Source of the DNA: Gnetum montanum
Taxonomy: Eukaryota > Streptophyta > Gnetopsida > Gnetales > Gnetaceae
Assembly: GCA_015680685.1 (NCBI GenBank)
Contig: MNCI01001323.1
Location: forward strand, 49,049 to 113,048
Length of the DNA: 64,000 nucleotides
Direction of reading: 5' to 3'
Positions 1 through 11,694 of the stretch are shown piece by piece. The translations under genes were made by a program, and so were the position numbers. The stretch's first letter is position 1, and each line of letters begins with the position of its first letter. The notes beneath the pieces are model-generated. The model was not told the DNA's origin. It saw only the letters and a program-made list of their open reading frames with translations, and made no database searches.

Positions 1-399
1 ATTTTAGGCCTTAGGAGACATTAACAACCCAAGTGGTCAGGGTGGGAATTACCCACTACCTCTTCCTTCAGATGCTACTTAGCAGCCTTGTTCAGTTTAG
101 TTGCTGGCTATTTGTTTTTGTTTTTGTTTTGATGGCTATGATTAGCCAAGACTATGTTGTGAATGGTTATTCTTTGGCATTATTGCTATATGTTGTACTC
201 ATGGACATTTTAATTTTAAATGTTGGTTCAATTATGGCTATATGCATTCATAGTAGTAAATGTTGTAAAGATGGCTATATTGACATTTTGTATATGGCTA
301 ATCAATGCGAGGAACGTTTGCTAGTTCTAGGCCATCATGAGCAATTGTGGCTACATTGCCAGTTTAATGTCTTATTAGATGAAAATGCTATTTTAAGGT
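1..399. other. No recognisable gene; left edge of a repeat field
   Basis: I see no gene here. A 123-codon open frame at 33-404 reads as hydrophobic, low-complexity peptide, matches no family I know and runs into the tandem repeat, so I treat it as chance. The phrases ATGGCTAT and GACATTTT recur several times, suggesting older, more diverged copies of the repeat that follows. Confidence 0.4.
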
Positions 400-645
400 C
401 ATAGTGGACCATAGTGCTAGTTTAAGGCCCTAGCAGGCCTTAGTGCTAGTTTTAGGCCTTAGCGGGCCAGGAATGCTAGTTTAAGAGCATAGCATACTGT
501 AGTGCCAGTTTTAAGCCTTAGCGGGCCATGGTGCCAATTTTATGTCTTAAAAGATAGTCATGAAAATTTAAGATCATAGTAGACTGTAGTGCCAATTTTA
601 GGCCTTAGCAAGTCATAGTGCTAGTTTTATGTCTTAGCACACGGT
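400..645. repeat. Degenerate tandem repeat, unit about 40-50 bp
   Basis: At least five imperfect units share the core TAGTGCTAGTTTTAGGCCTT followed by AGCGGGCC or AGCAGGCC; the variants differ mostly by transitions and small indels. It does not resemble an LTR U3 array or a known satellite that I can name. It ends just before the single N near 681, so its relation to the neighbouring element is uncertain. Confidence 0.7.
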
Positions 646-680
646 GTTTGAAAGAGATGCCTTTTTCTTAATGTTTAAAA

Positions 681-681
681 N
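681..681. other. Assembly join (single N)
   Basis: A lone N separates the tandem-repeat field from the minus-strand Ty3/gypsy fragment. The reverse transcriptase expected downstream of the protease of that fragment is missing on the far side, so the N may hide an unsized gap. Confidence 0.6.
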
Positions 682-869
682 TAAGGTTAGGTTAAACTTC
701 ACTTATGCAGACTCTTCCTAACCTTTGCAAGATTAGGGAGTGAGTAAGGCCTACTCTACACAAGTTTGTACCTTTCATCCCCTTAGCTTACGATGTTGAA
801 AGGAAGTTCATCCCATAGTGTATCACATTACTTCTTGTTGTCATCATTGGTTATCTTGGCTTTTTGCTC

Positions 870-1488
870 TTCATGGCTAGGAGCTTCCTCTTGAAGCTCC
901 ACTTTGGACCCCTATTCTATGCCCATGTTGTTGAAAGCTAGGGAAGCTACATTGTCACCATGAATGATTATTTTCCCTCCCTAATAAGAAAGGGAAAATT
1001 TCTTGATGGATGGACAAGGATATAGCTCATAATTAAGCCAAGAAAGCTCTTTCTAGGATTAGGTTGAATCCTGGTGTCTCTTCCACCACCGAGAAGTTTG
1101 CAATTGTAGGAAATTGGTCTCTAGCTATGAAATTCAAGGAGATAGACCCCTTAACATAAACTCTTGATCCATTGAAGGACTTAAGAGCTATAGTGGTCAT
1201 AGGTTGTGTTTGCTTAGTTAAGCCCAAGCATTCAACAATGGTGCATGGGATCACATTGGTTGCTACTCCATCATTAACATGCACCCAATGTATTTTAAAT
1301 TGTCCTATGTGTATGGTTATGAATAGAGGGGCTATAGTTACCCTACCATTTTGATGATTAACCTTAATTTTTCCATAATGAAATGTTAAGGGTGTTGATT
1401 TGTCCTCCCTTGGTGAGGAAGGAATCATTACTGCATGGATAGCTTCCTTGTTAGTAGGAATATCCTCACTAATAGGTATGGAGGTCAC
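870..1488 (-). pseudogene. Ty3/gypsy aspartic protease (retropepsin) remnant
   Basis: The best frame (1488-1033, 151 codons) has the plant retropepsin pattern: an HVNDGVATNVIP stretch in place of the usual (D)xGAxxNxIP active-site loop, then VECLGL, and near the end NLILERAFLA, matching the family's N(L)ILGRPFL signature. The frame continues through stops to about 870 with SIKKF and IHGDN, resembling the post-protease linker of Tat/Athila-type elements. The catalytic Asp-Thr/Ser-Gly has become Asn-Asp-Gly, so activity is unlikely. It lies downstream of the Gag of the same element. In life it would cleave the Gag-Pol polyprotein inside the virus-like particle. Confidence 0.8.
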
Positions 1489-2056
1489 ATTTTTAGTAGT
1501 GCCTCATGATGTGTGGCAAAAGTCATAATCAAGTCATATAAGCTTAAAGTGGTATTTTTTTCCTTCAAGGATTACTTAACTTGGTCCATTGTACTAAGGA
1601 ATTTTTTGTCGTTGGTCGTGGGATTGTCACCCTAGTTGTGCTTTACTTCCTCCATACGTCCCAAAAGGTGAACTTTAGTTTTAAGCTATGGCTATTGTGG
1701 CTCTTCCCTATTATTTTGGTTGTGGATTTTAGCATCTTCCTATGGATTTTTGGTTGAAGGGGATGGAGTAGAGGAGGTCATAGGTATAGCCAAGATGGGA
1801 GTGGGATTTGGTGGACCCACTTCCTTTCATGCCTTCAAATGCTTGTCTTCCTTATTGTCAAGTTTTTGCTTATACTTCCTCCTTTGGTTGGCTGAAATTT
1901 TTTCATTGCTAGCCATTGGTTATAAGGAAGAGGTAGTAGCATTGGCTACCAAAGGGGGTCATTGTGTAGTTGGTTGGGCTACAACAGTTTAGTTTGTATT
2001 GTGTTGGGATACCTTGATGACAAAAGGCTCCTTTGGAGACATTCGTAATGGTATGC

Positions 2057-4380
2057 TCACAATGAACCATGGGAAGCTGAAGAAGGTTTCTCATTATAAA
2101 GGGGTACTTGAATCATGAAGGGTTCTCTTGCAAGTCTCTGATTTTCATTAATCTTAAATGTTGAAATAACATAAGGGCTATCGTTGGCATTCAATGGGTT
2201 TCTATAGACTTGCATTGATTGGTTTTGTGGTTGAACTGGGTTAGAAGCATCTAAGACTAGTTCATCCCTATCTATCATCCTTTGTAGGTCATCCTTCAGC
2301 ATAAAGTAGAAGTTTGTATCATGACTAGGCAGTTGATGATAGTGGTAGAAGTAGTCTAACTTGAAGTATCTAGGCAATAGGGGATCATCATTCATTGCCT
2401 AAGAGGGATCTTTGGCTATCCCACATAGTCATTCATGTTTCTTTCAAGCAATTTTAGTCATTTGTTTATGTTGCATGCACCCACTTCTTAATAGATGATC
2501 AAGCAACTTAGATGGTTTTAATGGTAACTCAATTTACTTAGACTTGTTCTTCCTTTTGAAGTTAGGTCTGTTTGTTGCTGATGTGTTGGTCCCAGAAGTT
2601 GATGGTTGTTTACTATGGTCAATGGTGGAGGCTTTGGTGGGTTGACCTTTAACCCTTGGTTCATTGTCTTATTTTCCTTGGTCATGATTACTATGGTAGT
2701 ATTCCTTTATTTTCTCTTTTCCTTGTCTTTTTGAACATGATGATTTTCATATGATATATAGGTTAGATCATGGCTGGCCTTTACAACATCCTCTATGCTT
2801 TTAGTTTATGATAATGCTTGGCTAAGAGACCATGGATCAAGGTAGTAGAGTTTAGACATGATAATGCCATTAACTACTCCCTTAAATATGGCTAGCAAGT
2901 GGGCTTTGGCTATTGGCTCTAGTATTTCATTCAATAGTCCATTCCACTACTAAATGAATTTTTCTATAGATTCTAAGGGCCCTTTCTTGACCTTCATGAG
3001 TTGGTCAAGTATTGTGTTAGACTTCAAGTTATATTTGAAGCAATTAACAAACTAGGCTACTAAGTCTTTCAAAGAGGATATAGATCCTCTAGGTAATGCA
3101 TGATACCAATTAAGTGTTATCCCATTAAAAGACATAGGAAAAATCCTCATGAGTGTATGAGGTCATGGCTATAAGAATAAACATTCAAATCAAAGGATGA
3201 TAAGGTGAGAATTAGGGTCATCTTCTCTGTTATATTTCTTAAATTTTGGAATGGGAAAACTAGGAGAAAGTATCAAGGGTGGGACTACAAGACTTATGGG
3301 ATCATCTTGGTAGAAGTTCATAACCTTGACAATTTATGTGGTATAGGCTTTAAGCCTCTTCAATTCCTTTGTTAGGTCTTGAATCATTTGGAAGGCTTCA
3401 TCCAAGCCTTGCCGTGGTCCCATAGTTTGCAAAGTTTGCACATAAGGTTGTGGTGGCTTGTGGCCTCGTTATGGGTTGCATGATAGAAGGAAAAGGTTGC
3501 ACTATAGTTGTGGCTTGTGGGCCAAACAAAGAAAAAGATATTTGTGCTATTATTTGAGGCACAAATGGGACAAACATGTTGTGCAACCCTTGTGTTGCAA
3601 GGGGTCTCATGGTGGACCCCATGTGAGTAGTTATCAAATTTGTAGTGGTAAAACCCACCATTGATGGTTTTGTATTTTGTGGATGTGTTGCAAATGGCAT
3701 TGATATGTTATACTTTGTTGTTTGTGGCATTGACTGATTGTGATGTGTTACTACAACTAGCATGGGATCTTTCATAGTAGGGTGTGGAGCAGTGGAAGAT
3801 GATGGCACCATGTCCATGAAGAAAATAAAATCATTAGGGGAAGGTTCTATGACATTGGAGAATGTTTGGTTGAATAACCCTCCAAGGATGTTTTCAAGCT
3901 CAAACTCTACCCTAAATTCATCCTCTTCTTCCTATTGTTCCCCAAAGCTAGGTTAGTTATCTTCCTCCTCTATGGTAATCAATTAGGCTAGGATGCTAGA
4001 ATAGAAGCCACTTAGAGGAATTTCTTCATATGGGAAATGGATGTATTTTTTTCCACCCTTTTGTATGAGCTCAAATTACCTCTTGGATTTAGCTTCAATT
4101 GAGGGAATTAGCATACCTACCTTAATTATGGCACAAATGAAGTTATAGCAATCTTCATTACTAGCTACAATATCAGGACTCTCCCCTCTAATCCTCAAAG
4201 ATTACCTACATTCAATGATGACAAGGTATTTGGGATCATACACCCTCATGACTTGTTGGTTATGGTCTTCTCCAATGAAGATAAAGGTAATTTGGTGGAT
4301 TTTCAAAAAGACATGTTCATAATTTTGAGAATTTCTTACAAATAGGCCATAAATATCAAGATAAGAGTAAATTCTAGTGA
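2057..4380 (-). pseudogene. Ty3/gypsy Gag polyprotein remnant
   Basis: Four successive zones can be read on the minus strand. An N-terminal part (about 4380-3830) is nearly open and includes QVMRVYDPKYLV. A Pro/Thr/Met-rich linker follows (3817-3398). A capsid-type retrotransposon Gag domain (about 3160-2930) reads RIFPMSFNGITLNWYHALPR, then a GSISSLKDLV segment and FVNCFKYNLKS. The last zone (2395-2290) has HDTNFYFMLKDDLQRMIDR, corresponding to the GHdTxxCxxLKdxIqxLI motif of plant Ty3 Gags, but with the zinc-binding Cys changed. Stops, such as one after KDLVA, interrupt it. Gag forms the particle shell that packages element RNA. Confidence 0.8.
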
Positions 4381-4430
4381 ATGAAATTCAAAAACTCTTA
4401 GAGGAAATGAAAATGGCAAAAAAATAATAT

Positions 4431-4450
4431 ACTTACTAAAATTAGTAAGT
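4431..4450. repeat. Near-perfect palindrome
   Basis: ACTTACTAAAATTAGTAAGT reads almost identically on both strands. The same palindromic core, TTACTAAAAATAGTAA, recurs twice at 6319-6375. Its role is unknown; it could be a transposon end or a hairpin. Confidence 0.5.
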
Positions 4451-4489
4451 GGGGGTTAAGGGTGGTTTACCCCTTTACTAGAAATAGAA

Positions 4490-5060
4490 TATTGGCAGCG
4501 TTGGCTTTCAAGCTCCCCCAAGTTGGCTTCCCAAGTGCCTCTATGGTAGGTATGGAAAGGGGAAAAGAAGGAGGAGGGTGAGATAATCAAAATATCATAC
4601 CTTCCTATTCCAAAAATGGAGAGAAGGTGGGGAGAAATTTTGAAGAACAAAATGAAAAATTGGCAATTTTCAAAGATGGATTTGGTAGGTTTCCAACTTC
4701 CACAAAAAAGGAGAGAGAAGTTGGTTTAGTTGGTATGAAAACCAACATTGGTTTAGTGAGAAATATTATGGCAACAAATATTAGATCTAAAAAAATGGAT
4801 TTCAACTTGTAATAATAGTAGATCTAGTTATGAAACTAGTTTTAGATGCACCAACGTTGGCCTCTCGCTGCTTTCATGTTGGGTATGGAAAAAGGGGGAA
4901 AGAAGGGGGTGAGATGATGGGAATATCACACCTTCTTCCTCAACATTGATGTGGGGGAAAATTTTTAGAAAAAAGTGAAAAGTTAGTATTTTATCCACTA
5001 AAATTGGTTCTAGGTAGCTACTAATTCTCTCAGCTTGGACAAATGGGGGGAAAGTTAAAT
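4490..5060. repeat. Imperfect direct duplication in non-coding DNA
   Basis: Two related blocks, about 4530-4700 and 4850-5010, share the order GGTATGGAAA, a purine run of GGGGAAAGAAGG type, GGTGAGATRAT, ATATCAYACCTTC and a GTGGGGGAAAATTTT-like stretch. They are diverged and lie upstream (minus sense) of the G Gag, so they may be its leader or part of a decayed LTR. Small open frames over them have no family resemblance. Confidence 0.5.
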
Positions 5061-5079
5061 CATAGATGAGTTGAACCAC

Positions 5080-6496
5080 CTACTTTTAGAAGCCAGAAAA
5101 TAAAATTTTGGCAAAAAAAAAGGGAAAAGAGATATCAACACTATTTTTGGACCTTAGAATTCATAGCAAGTGCTGTGAAAACCAAAAACCCAACCACCTG
5201 CAACTTCCACATTGCAGTTTTGGTCATAGGGGAGGAAAGACCAACGTTGATTTTTCAAGGTCTTGGCTACAAAAAATGAAGGCAAAGCTTGCAAGTTGCA
5301 ATGAAAATAATATATCTAGCTACAAAATTTAGGCAAATTCCCTCCTTCTAGTGCCAAGAAAAGATATTACAATCAAAAACCTTGATTGCTGAAATGAAAA
5401 CCAAGGATCCTTGGTGCAGGAAATTTCTCAACCTTGAACCCCTAGGGCCTTCATGGTAAAAATGGGATTTTGGGCACCTTGGCTAGTCCAATAGATCAAC
5501 CAGGGACTTTGGAGATGCAAAATGTGGAAATATGAATAGATTCGAATAATGCATAAATAATAACTTGAATTCTATTAAACAAAAAACTCAAAACTTAAAA
5601 CTTTATTGAGAAGAAAATAAAGAATAAGTTAGCGAAATGTGTAAAAAAAATGGTGCCTAGATGAGCAAAAAGGGGTACATTTGTACAAGAGTTCAAAGCT
5701 CATTTAAGCCAAGAAGATCTACTCCACGATCTAGATGCTAAGCCACTCTTGATGCTATAAGACTTCCCTTCACTACTGCAACCTTGGATCTGCAATTTGG
5801 TTGCTACTGGGTGGTGAGAAAGGGGAAATATTTGGTTGTTAAATTGATCCATGCTAGGTTTGGAATCCTAGAAGTGTAGTGTTAACACCAAAATCCACCA
5901 AGTCTCAATGCCTCAATGTTTCCATGTTATGGTTCAAGAGACTACAAGTTTGGAAACTTGTAAGAGCTCTTGAGTGTTTGAAAATGCCATAGGCATGGAG
6001 TTGTGTCTATGTAAATTGCTATTGAAAATTTCTTTGTCAAAATTTACTCAACATTGTCCAAAAATGTGGAGCTTGCTGAAAAATTCTAGAACCAATTGCT
6101 CTCCCTTTTGCTTAAAGTTGCAAAACTTTTCCCCTAAAATTGCTCAAAATTCTAGAACTTGTAAAAGGTGTTGGAGTTTGGCTTTTATAGGATCTTTGGG
6201 CCATAAATAGAGCTGCAAATTGGCTATGATTGGGTTGTAAAATGGCTGCAAATTTGATGTATTTTTTCTACAAACTAGCTACCAAATTCAAGTGAAATGG
6301 ATGCCCAAGATTAGGGGGTTACTAAAAATAGTAAGTGCTTCCCCCCATGGCCATTCCATTTACTAAAAATAGTAACCTAGGTAGCCCTTCTATGTTGTAG
6401 ATGAATCTTCTACATTGAGCTCTCCACCATGCTTATTAAAGTGGCTAATCAACATTGAAGTGAAAAATTCGATGAATTTTACTTCTTGTGGCTTCC
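5080..6496. other. Non-coding stretch, no gene seen
   Basis: The sequence is AT-rich with scattered phrases such as TTGCAAATTTG and CCTTGG. Short open frames (5108-5332, 5974-6210) have no recognisable motif. It could be the decayed 5' leader or LTR of element G, but I found no TG...CA ends or primer-binding site that would prove this. Two copies of the palindromic motif lie at 6319-6375. Confidence 0.4.
6319..6375. repeat. Two copies of the TTACTAAAAATAGTAA palindrome
   Basis: Identical copies at 6319-6334 and 6360-6375 flank a short C-rich spacer. They match the core of the palindrome at 4431-4450, about 1.9 kb away. Confidence 0.6.
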
Positions 6497-6690
6497 TGAT
6501 GAGTGGCGAGGTACCCCTACCCTCAACCATATGAATACAAGCATCTCATGCATGATCTGGTCGAACTCCAAGGACTAAGTGCTTACGCGCCTTAATGGAA
6601 CACTTAAGGTTAATCAATCGTTCCCTTCCCAAACTTACTTATATTGTCACGATTGTATGGTTAAGTAAGCTTGAGGCATACATTAAAGGC
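6497..6690 (-). repeat. Truncated LTR of the A/B/C/H family
   Basis: It begins TGATGAGTGGCGAGGTACCC and continues ACCATATGAATACAAGC, the same terminal sequence as the minus-oriented LTRs at 49794, 56773 and 61354. Similarity persists through CTTCCCAAAC and TATGGTTAAG to about 6690, where integrase sequence of element F begins. The adjacent bases at its left edge do not match the tRNA-Asp primer site of the family. It is therefore either a 3' LTR end or a fragment whose body was lost. Confidence 0.65.
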
Positions 6691-7826
6691 CTAGGGGATA
6701 TTTGCATTTCCATGATATTCCTTAGCAAAAATGTGATTCCATTAGTATGAATTTTATTTTTGGTCTTTCACAAGCTTACAATGGTCATGATGATATATTA
6801 GTAGTTGTTGACTTGTTGACAAAGTCTACCCATTTCCTTGCCACATGGGCATCAGTGAGTACAATAGAGGCTATACATCTCTTTCTTGTAGAGATAGTGC
6901 GATTGCATGGTGTGCCATGACATATTATTAATGATAGATATGCTTAATTCATGTCGCATTTTTGGCAAGCATTTCAAAAGAATATGGGTAAGAGGTTGAA
7001 CATAAGTTCAACATATCATTCGTAAATAGATGGACAAATTGAGCAAATGTATCAAATTTTTGAGGACATGTTGAGAACCTCTGCTTTGCAATATAGAGAT
7101 GATTGGGATCAAATGCTACCACTGGCTGAATTTACATATAAAAATATACCATATGAGAGTTTGCAATATAGAGAGTTTGCAGGTAGCACCATATGAGATT
7201 TTATATGGTAGGTCATGTAGAATGTCTTTATATTAATATACCATAGAAGATCACCTACAGGTAAGCATAGATTTAGTAAGGTAGACCATAGATCAAGTTT
7301 GAGAGATTTGAAATAGATTAAGAGTAGCATAGGATAGGCAAGAAATATAAGCTAATTGGCACCAAATATCATTAGAGTTTGTAGTTGGAGATCATGTATT
7401 TCTTCATGTTTCTCCCCTAAAGGACCTTCCATGATTTGGCAAAAAGGTAAAATTGGCTCCTAGGTACATTGGACGTTTTAAGATGCTAGAGAGGATTGTG
7501 AGAGTGGCCTATCGGCTAGCATTACCTTATTAGTTGGTACATGTACATGATGTGTTGCATGTATCTATGTTACAAGTTTATGTGCTTGATTAGCATCATT
7601 TGATTAATCATTCAGGGATACTTCTATAGTCTGATGTTAGTTATGTAGAACAGCCTATAGAGATTCTTGATCTCATGGTGCAATAGCTATGTAATAAAGT
7701 CGTGTCTATGGTAAAGGTTTTGTGGAGTAGACATGGAGCTTTAGAGGCTACCTCGAAGGTGAAGAGTAAGATGCATGTAACTCATCCTGATATCTTCTAG
7801 GAGAAAGATTTTCAAGAAGGAAAGAG
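6690..7826 (+). pseudogene. Element F: integrase and C-terminal region of a Del-like chromovirus
   Basis: The pseudo-translation begins with the end of the zinc-finger region, reads DSISMNFIFGLSQ, then VVVDLLTKSTHFLA, matching the family's VVVDRLTKSAHFLP. It continues EIVRLHGVP, a region equivalent to HPQTDGQSERT (here YHSxIDGQIEQM), and DDWDQMLPLAEFTY. Further on are VGDHVFLHVSP, KLAPRYIGRFK, HDVLHVSMLQ, and a chromodomain-like tail, VKVLWSRHG followed by LEAT and HPDIF. In-frame stops show it is dead. RT and RNase H are absent; the copy is truncated at its left end against the LTR scrap. Its own 3' LTR follows directly. Confidence 0.85.
7808..7826 (+). other. Polypurine tract of element F
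   Basis: TTCAAGAAGGAAAGAG directly precedes the TG of the LTR. This purine run would prime plus-strand DNA synthesis. Confidence 0.6.
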
Positions 7827-10670
7827 TGTTACATCCCTTCTAGATACATTGGGTATGGAAATACTATTATGATTTATATATTATGGGTGTGGCCTCATTG
7901 GGTTATCAGGGATGAGTTAGTTTGTTATGATTGCACTTTATATGTTATGATGCTTTAGCCTTTATGTTATGATTATGATGTCTTTGCATGCTTAACTAAC
8001 ATGATTATGTACACTAGCCTTGTATGGTGTGTTAGATATGTGATGTGGCTCATAAGGATGTTGGATTAAGATACAAGAGCAAGTATTTAGTATGTATTTA
8101 TATTTAATGTTTAATTTTAGTATTTATTCTTTAAGTTGTAACACTATATTGTGTGATATTTGGATGTAATTTTAGCATATGGGTATGTAATGCATATGAT
8201 AGGGATCTCGTAGATTCAAACAAATTTTAATTTGAAATACTAGTGTGTATTTTGTACATGTTTGAAGTAGGTAGTATTAATTAAGAAAGGAAAAAATGAA
8301 AAGAACCTATAAAAATATTAATTGAAAAAAAAAATAATGGAATAGTGTTTTGCATGTGATGTGTGTAACAAATAAAAAGTAACCTTAATGTATAAGCCTA
8401 TTATGTACAAAATAAAAATAAAAAGCACTATCTTTATTTTTCTTATTCTTTTGGCCACCACCATCCACATCATTTATCCATAGAAATTGGGTTTCTATTT
8501 TTTTTCTATTTCATGGAAACAGAAATAGAGCCTAAGTCTATTCTTCCTCGGTTTTTTTCTCTCTTCTTCATTTTAACACTTTTTCTAAGTTTTTAGTTTT
8601 GTGGATGAATTTTGCTTTGCTCTAAGCTTGGATTTGGGTTTACTATGCTTGTACCTAGGTGGGTGCACAACTTGTTTGAAGTGAAATGAAGTTTTGCTAG
8701 ATTTTTAAGGATTTCATGCTTGTTTTGAACTTTCTACTACAACAATTTAAATTGGTGGGTTTTCTTTACCTTTTCCATGTATTTTTATGTTAGATTAGTG
8801 TATATGATCATATGATCTAGGCATGTAGGATAGATAGTTAAGAGATTAAGTTTGGACATATTTTTTTGCAAATTTCCAAAAATTTTACGATTTTGGTTAG
8901 GGATGGTTTATGAATAAATATGTGACATATGAAATAATATGGACCTGTGGAAAATTATATGTGATTTTGATCAGACTAGCATGGTTGGAATATTATATTT
9001 TATGGGCCTATTATTACATGGGAGTTTCTTAGGAGTTTCAATTATCATTTGTTGCAATTAAATACTATTATTTATTATTTTATTAATTAACTTTTAAATG
9101 CAATAACTTTACTTTCATGAGTCCAACTCAAATGAAATTAGTATCATTGGGATCATCTTTGGATGTACTTTCTAATTGTCAAATTTGTTTTTCCTTTTGG
9201 CATATATCATCTTGGAGGTTACAATAGTGTCCATTTTTACATAATTATATGTAGTTCAAGAAGTATGGTTGTTGCATGAAATTTTATGTTGTTAAATTGT
9301 GGTATTGCTCTCATGGAATAAATGTAACTATTAGGTGAAAATATATGTGATCATGTTATGTTTGTTTTGGATATGTTGTGCTTATGACACATGTTAGCTT
9401 AAGCTAGCCTAGGCTTGTACATGTCATCACAATGATGCTTGTAGTAGTCATTGGTAGGTGGTGCTTACATAAGGATGTAGACCAATTGGTGATGAGGCAC
9501 CCTAGAGGTAGTTATGGATTGACCCTCACTATGATTCATCAATGAGACTCCTATCTCAAGCCTCATCTTCAGAGTGGAAGAGCATAGGTGTGTTCGTCCC
9601 TACGGCTAGAATGTGACATAAATGTGTTTGTCCCTGCAACTAGTATGTGACATAGATGTCTTAATCCCTATTCCTGATCCTTCATAAGGCTAGTGATTAT
9701 GGATCAAAATTTGATGAACCCTAGCACCAATTAGGTAAATAAAAGACTAATAAAAGACCTACAAATAATTTCTGATTATGAGTACTCATGGCAGTGTTTC
9801 ACATGCTACATTGAGTGTGGATATGCTATTGATCATATGGGTAAGGTGTAAATGATGGTATTAGTTTTTGATTCATAGCATTCATGTTATATCTTATGAT
9901 CGATCTATGATTTTGTGGTCCATGTCTTGCTTGATGGTATGGAGTGGGTATGATGGCATGGGCATGATAGTGGAGATTTATGTGATGTGATGTAATGGAT
10001 CCATGATTGATTATGTATGACAATGACTATATCTATGACTATGTGATAGCCATCTATTCACTTTAGTATAGATTATGCCAATGCTATATGTAATATCATA
10101 TGTAAATTTGTTACTTAGAGCATGTGCAAGACTGACAATTGATGCAGGTTTCCTTGTACCCCATTCCTCTCCTCCAATGTAGCTCTTATTAACCATCTAA
10201 CAAGGGATGTTTAAAGGCTTTCCACTCAATTCTATACTCATTATAGGTGGAATCTACAGGGGTGAAGGTGAGCACTGAGAGAGGGAAAAGGAGAGGAAAA
10301 TTCTCAAGGATTAGTTGATGTATATTTCTATATACAATAGTATGGCATATTTATATTTATGACCCTCATTTCAATCTTATATATATGAAAATTTTTATGA
10401 ATTGTATTGTGTGAGAGCTATACAAATTTTTCGTTTATGTTGAGACATGTAATTTCATGAATTTATATATATGCTTGGTCTTTGGTTTGGCATGGATTTT
10501 TGTATGATTTGATTATGGAAGATATATATATATATATATCAAGTACTTTATTCTTTTTGTATTCATGCACAACTGGTTTCTTAGTTTACCATGCTTCCAT
10601 TATGTTATTAATACTAGCAATCCTAGGCATCACATCATCCTAGTTAGGATTTGTAGGATAGGATGGTACA
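7827..10670 (+). repeat. 3' LTR of element F (Del/Tekay-like)
   Basis: It starts TGTTACATCCCTTC just after the polypurine tract and ends GGATGGTACA, imperfect inverted termini typical of long Del-type LTRs. Length is about 2.84 kb, comparable with solo LTR I at 47841-57952. Inside are two units of a GTGTTCGTCCCT...ATGTGACATA repeat (about 9584-9658) and a dinucleotide run at 10521-10540. No open frame of note is present. Confidence 0.75.
10521..10540. repeat. (AT)n microsatellite
   Basis: About nine AT/TA dinucleotides lie inside the F LTR. Confidence 0.9.
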
Positions 10671-11429
10671 GGGATGAACCAGATTAGTGTGTTGACCTAA
10701 TTTTGAGTAATTCCTTATGTGTTAATAGGACAACATAAATGGAATACAATGTGTTAATAAGAAAAAAGGAAAGAGAAAAGAGGGTAGTTATTTTACAAAG
10801 AGTTAGAGCCTCTGGAAAGAGGTTTCCAAATCATCAAGTGCAAGGAATGCTAACTATGTTGAGTAGTAAAGATAGTTAGAAATGTTAAGTAGATCTCCAA
10901 AACTAAAGGAAGGAAAATTCCAAATGAGCAAGAAGCTAGCCAAATGGTAAAAAATACCAAACCTATTCTATTTAGGGATATCCTCCTATTTATAGGTTAG
11001 AAAAATGCATTGAAATCCACAAAATCTTCTAAAAGTTTCTATAAATTTTTGAATAGAAGAATCGACATGTAGTTATGAAGATTAATGTCATATGTCGAAT
11101 GTAGTACTAACACTAGATGTCAAAAAGCTAATGTGTTGCAAGAAATGAGATCTAACACTGGATGTCAAAAGTGAAACTGAAGTTGAATGTCAAAAGCTAA
11201 AGATAGAATTGACACTAGAGCTGATGTCAAATGTCAAAATTAGAAGCTACAAAGAATGAACTAAAAATGATGCTGCTAATGACACAAGACATCATTTCTA
11301 GAAAGTGATGGATGTTCAAAAACTATGTTACAAACGATATGTCATGTTGAGACTAGACTATTCATGATGGCCTTCACATTGAAAAGTCATAGAATGTACT
11401 CAGAACTCTAACTTATGCAAAAAAATCCA
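10671..11429 (+). other. Unassigned stretch, possibly a solo LTR
   Basis: The phrase GATGTCAAAA recurs at least four times (about 11118-11240), and there is a TATA-like CTATTTATAGG near 10991. A possible LTR start, TGTTGACC, lies at 10690-10697. No matching right end or target duplication was found. It sits between the F LTR and the first recognisable piece of element A Gag. Confidence 0.35.
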
Positions 11430-11694
11430 AAAGTGAATACAATTGCAATAGAGATTTATGTGCTTGAAACACAAAAATTGAAGATCCCATGGAGGAAGTA
11501 ATTCGTGGAAAGGTCTAATTGATACAAAAATTTATTTTAGACATTGAGGCTAAGGTAGAAAAAATATGAGATTCCATGAATAAAAAATTCACAAATGCAT
11601 TAAAATTTGTAGAGGATAAAATTGAGCAAGCACTTGAAAAATGGTGTTGGAACACCTCTTTTGAACTTGATGTCAATCCATACAAGTAGAAAAA
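11430..11694 (+). pseudogene. Element A Gag, left fragment
   Basis: Pseudo-translation reads MEEVIRGKV, a stop, then LIQKFILDIEAKVEKI, a stop, and DSMNKKFTNALK. This matches element B Gag at about 36270-36410 (LDEVVNMKTLP, IQKYIFDI, ENVDKL, ESLDEKFQ). The frame is cut by chromovirus E and resumes at 17971. It covers only the middle of Gag; the capsid part is absent. Confidence 0.75.

Larger units (their letters stand above)
682..4380 (-). mobile_element. Element G: 5' part of a Ty3/gypsy retrotransposon (gag + protease)
   Basis: Read on the minus strand, the order is Gag (about 4380-2057) then protease (1488-870), the normal Ty3/gypsy order. RT, RNase H and integrase are absent because the copy stops at the N near 681. 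No LTR or primer site can be assigned: the LTR scrap at 6497 has the end sequence of the A/B/C family and no primer-site match beside it. About 570 bp (1489-2056) between the two domains hold no recognisable motif and probably represent the decayed gag-protease linker. Many in-frame stops show the copy is dead. Confidence 0.75.

Noticed and set aside
33-404. 123-codon plus-strand ORF, hydrophobic
   Set aside because: Low complexity, no family pattern, and it runs into a degenerate tandem repeat; probably a chance frame.
5640-5670. TAGGCACCATTTT (minus sense) as a primer-binding site for element G
   Set aside because: It matches tRNA-Asp over only about nine bases and no LTR end adjoins it.
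10690-11429. Firm call of a solo LTR starting TGTTGACC
   Set aside because: No right end, target duplication or second copy was identified; listed only as an unassigned stretch.
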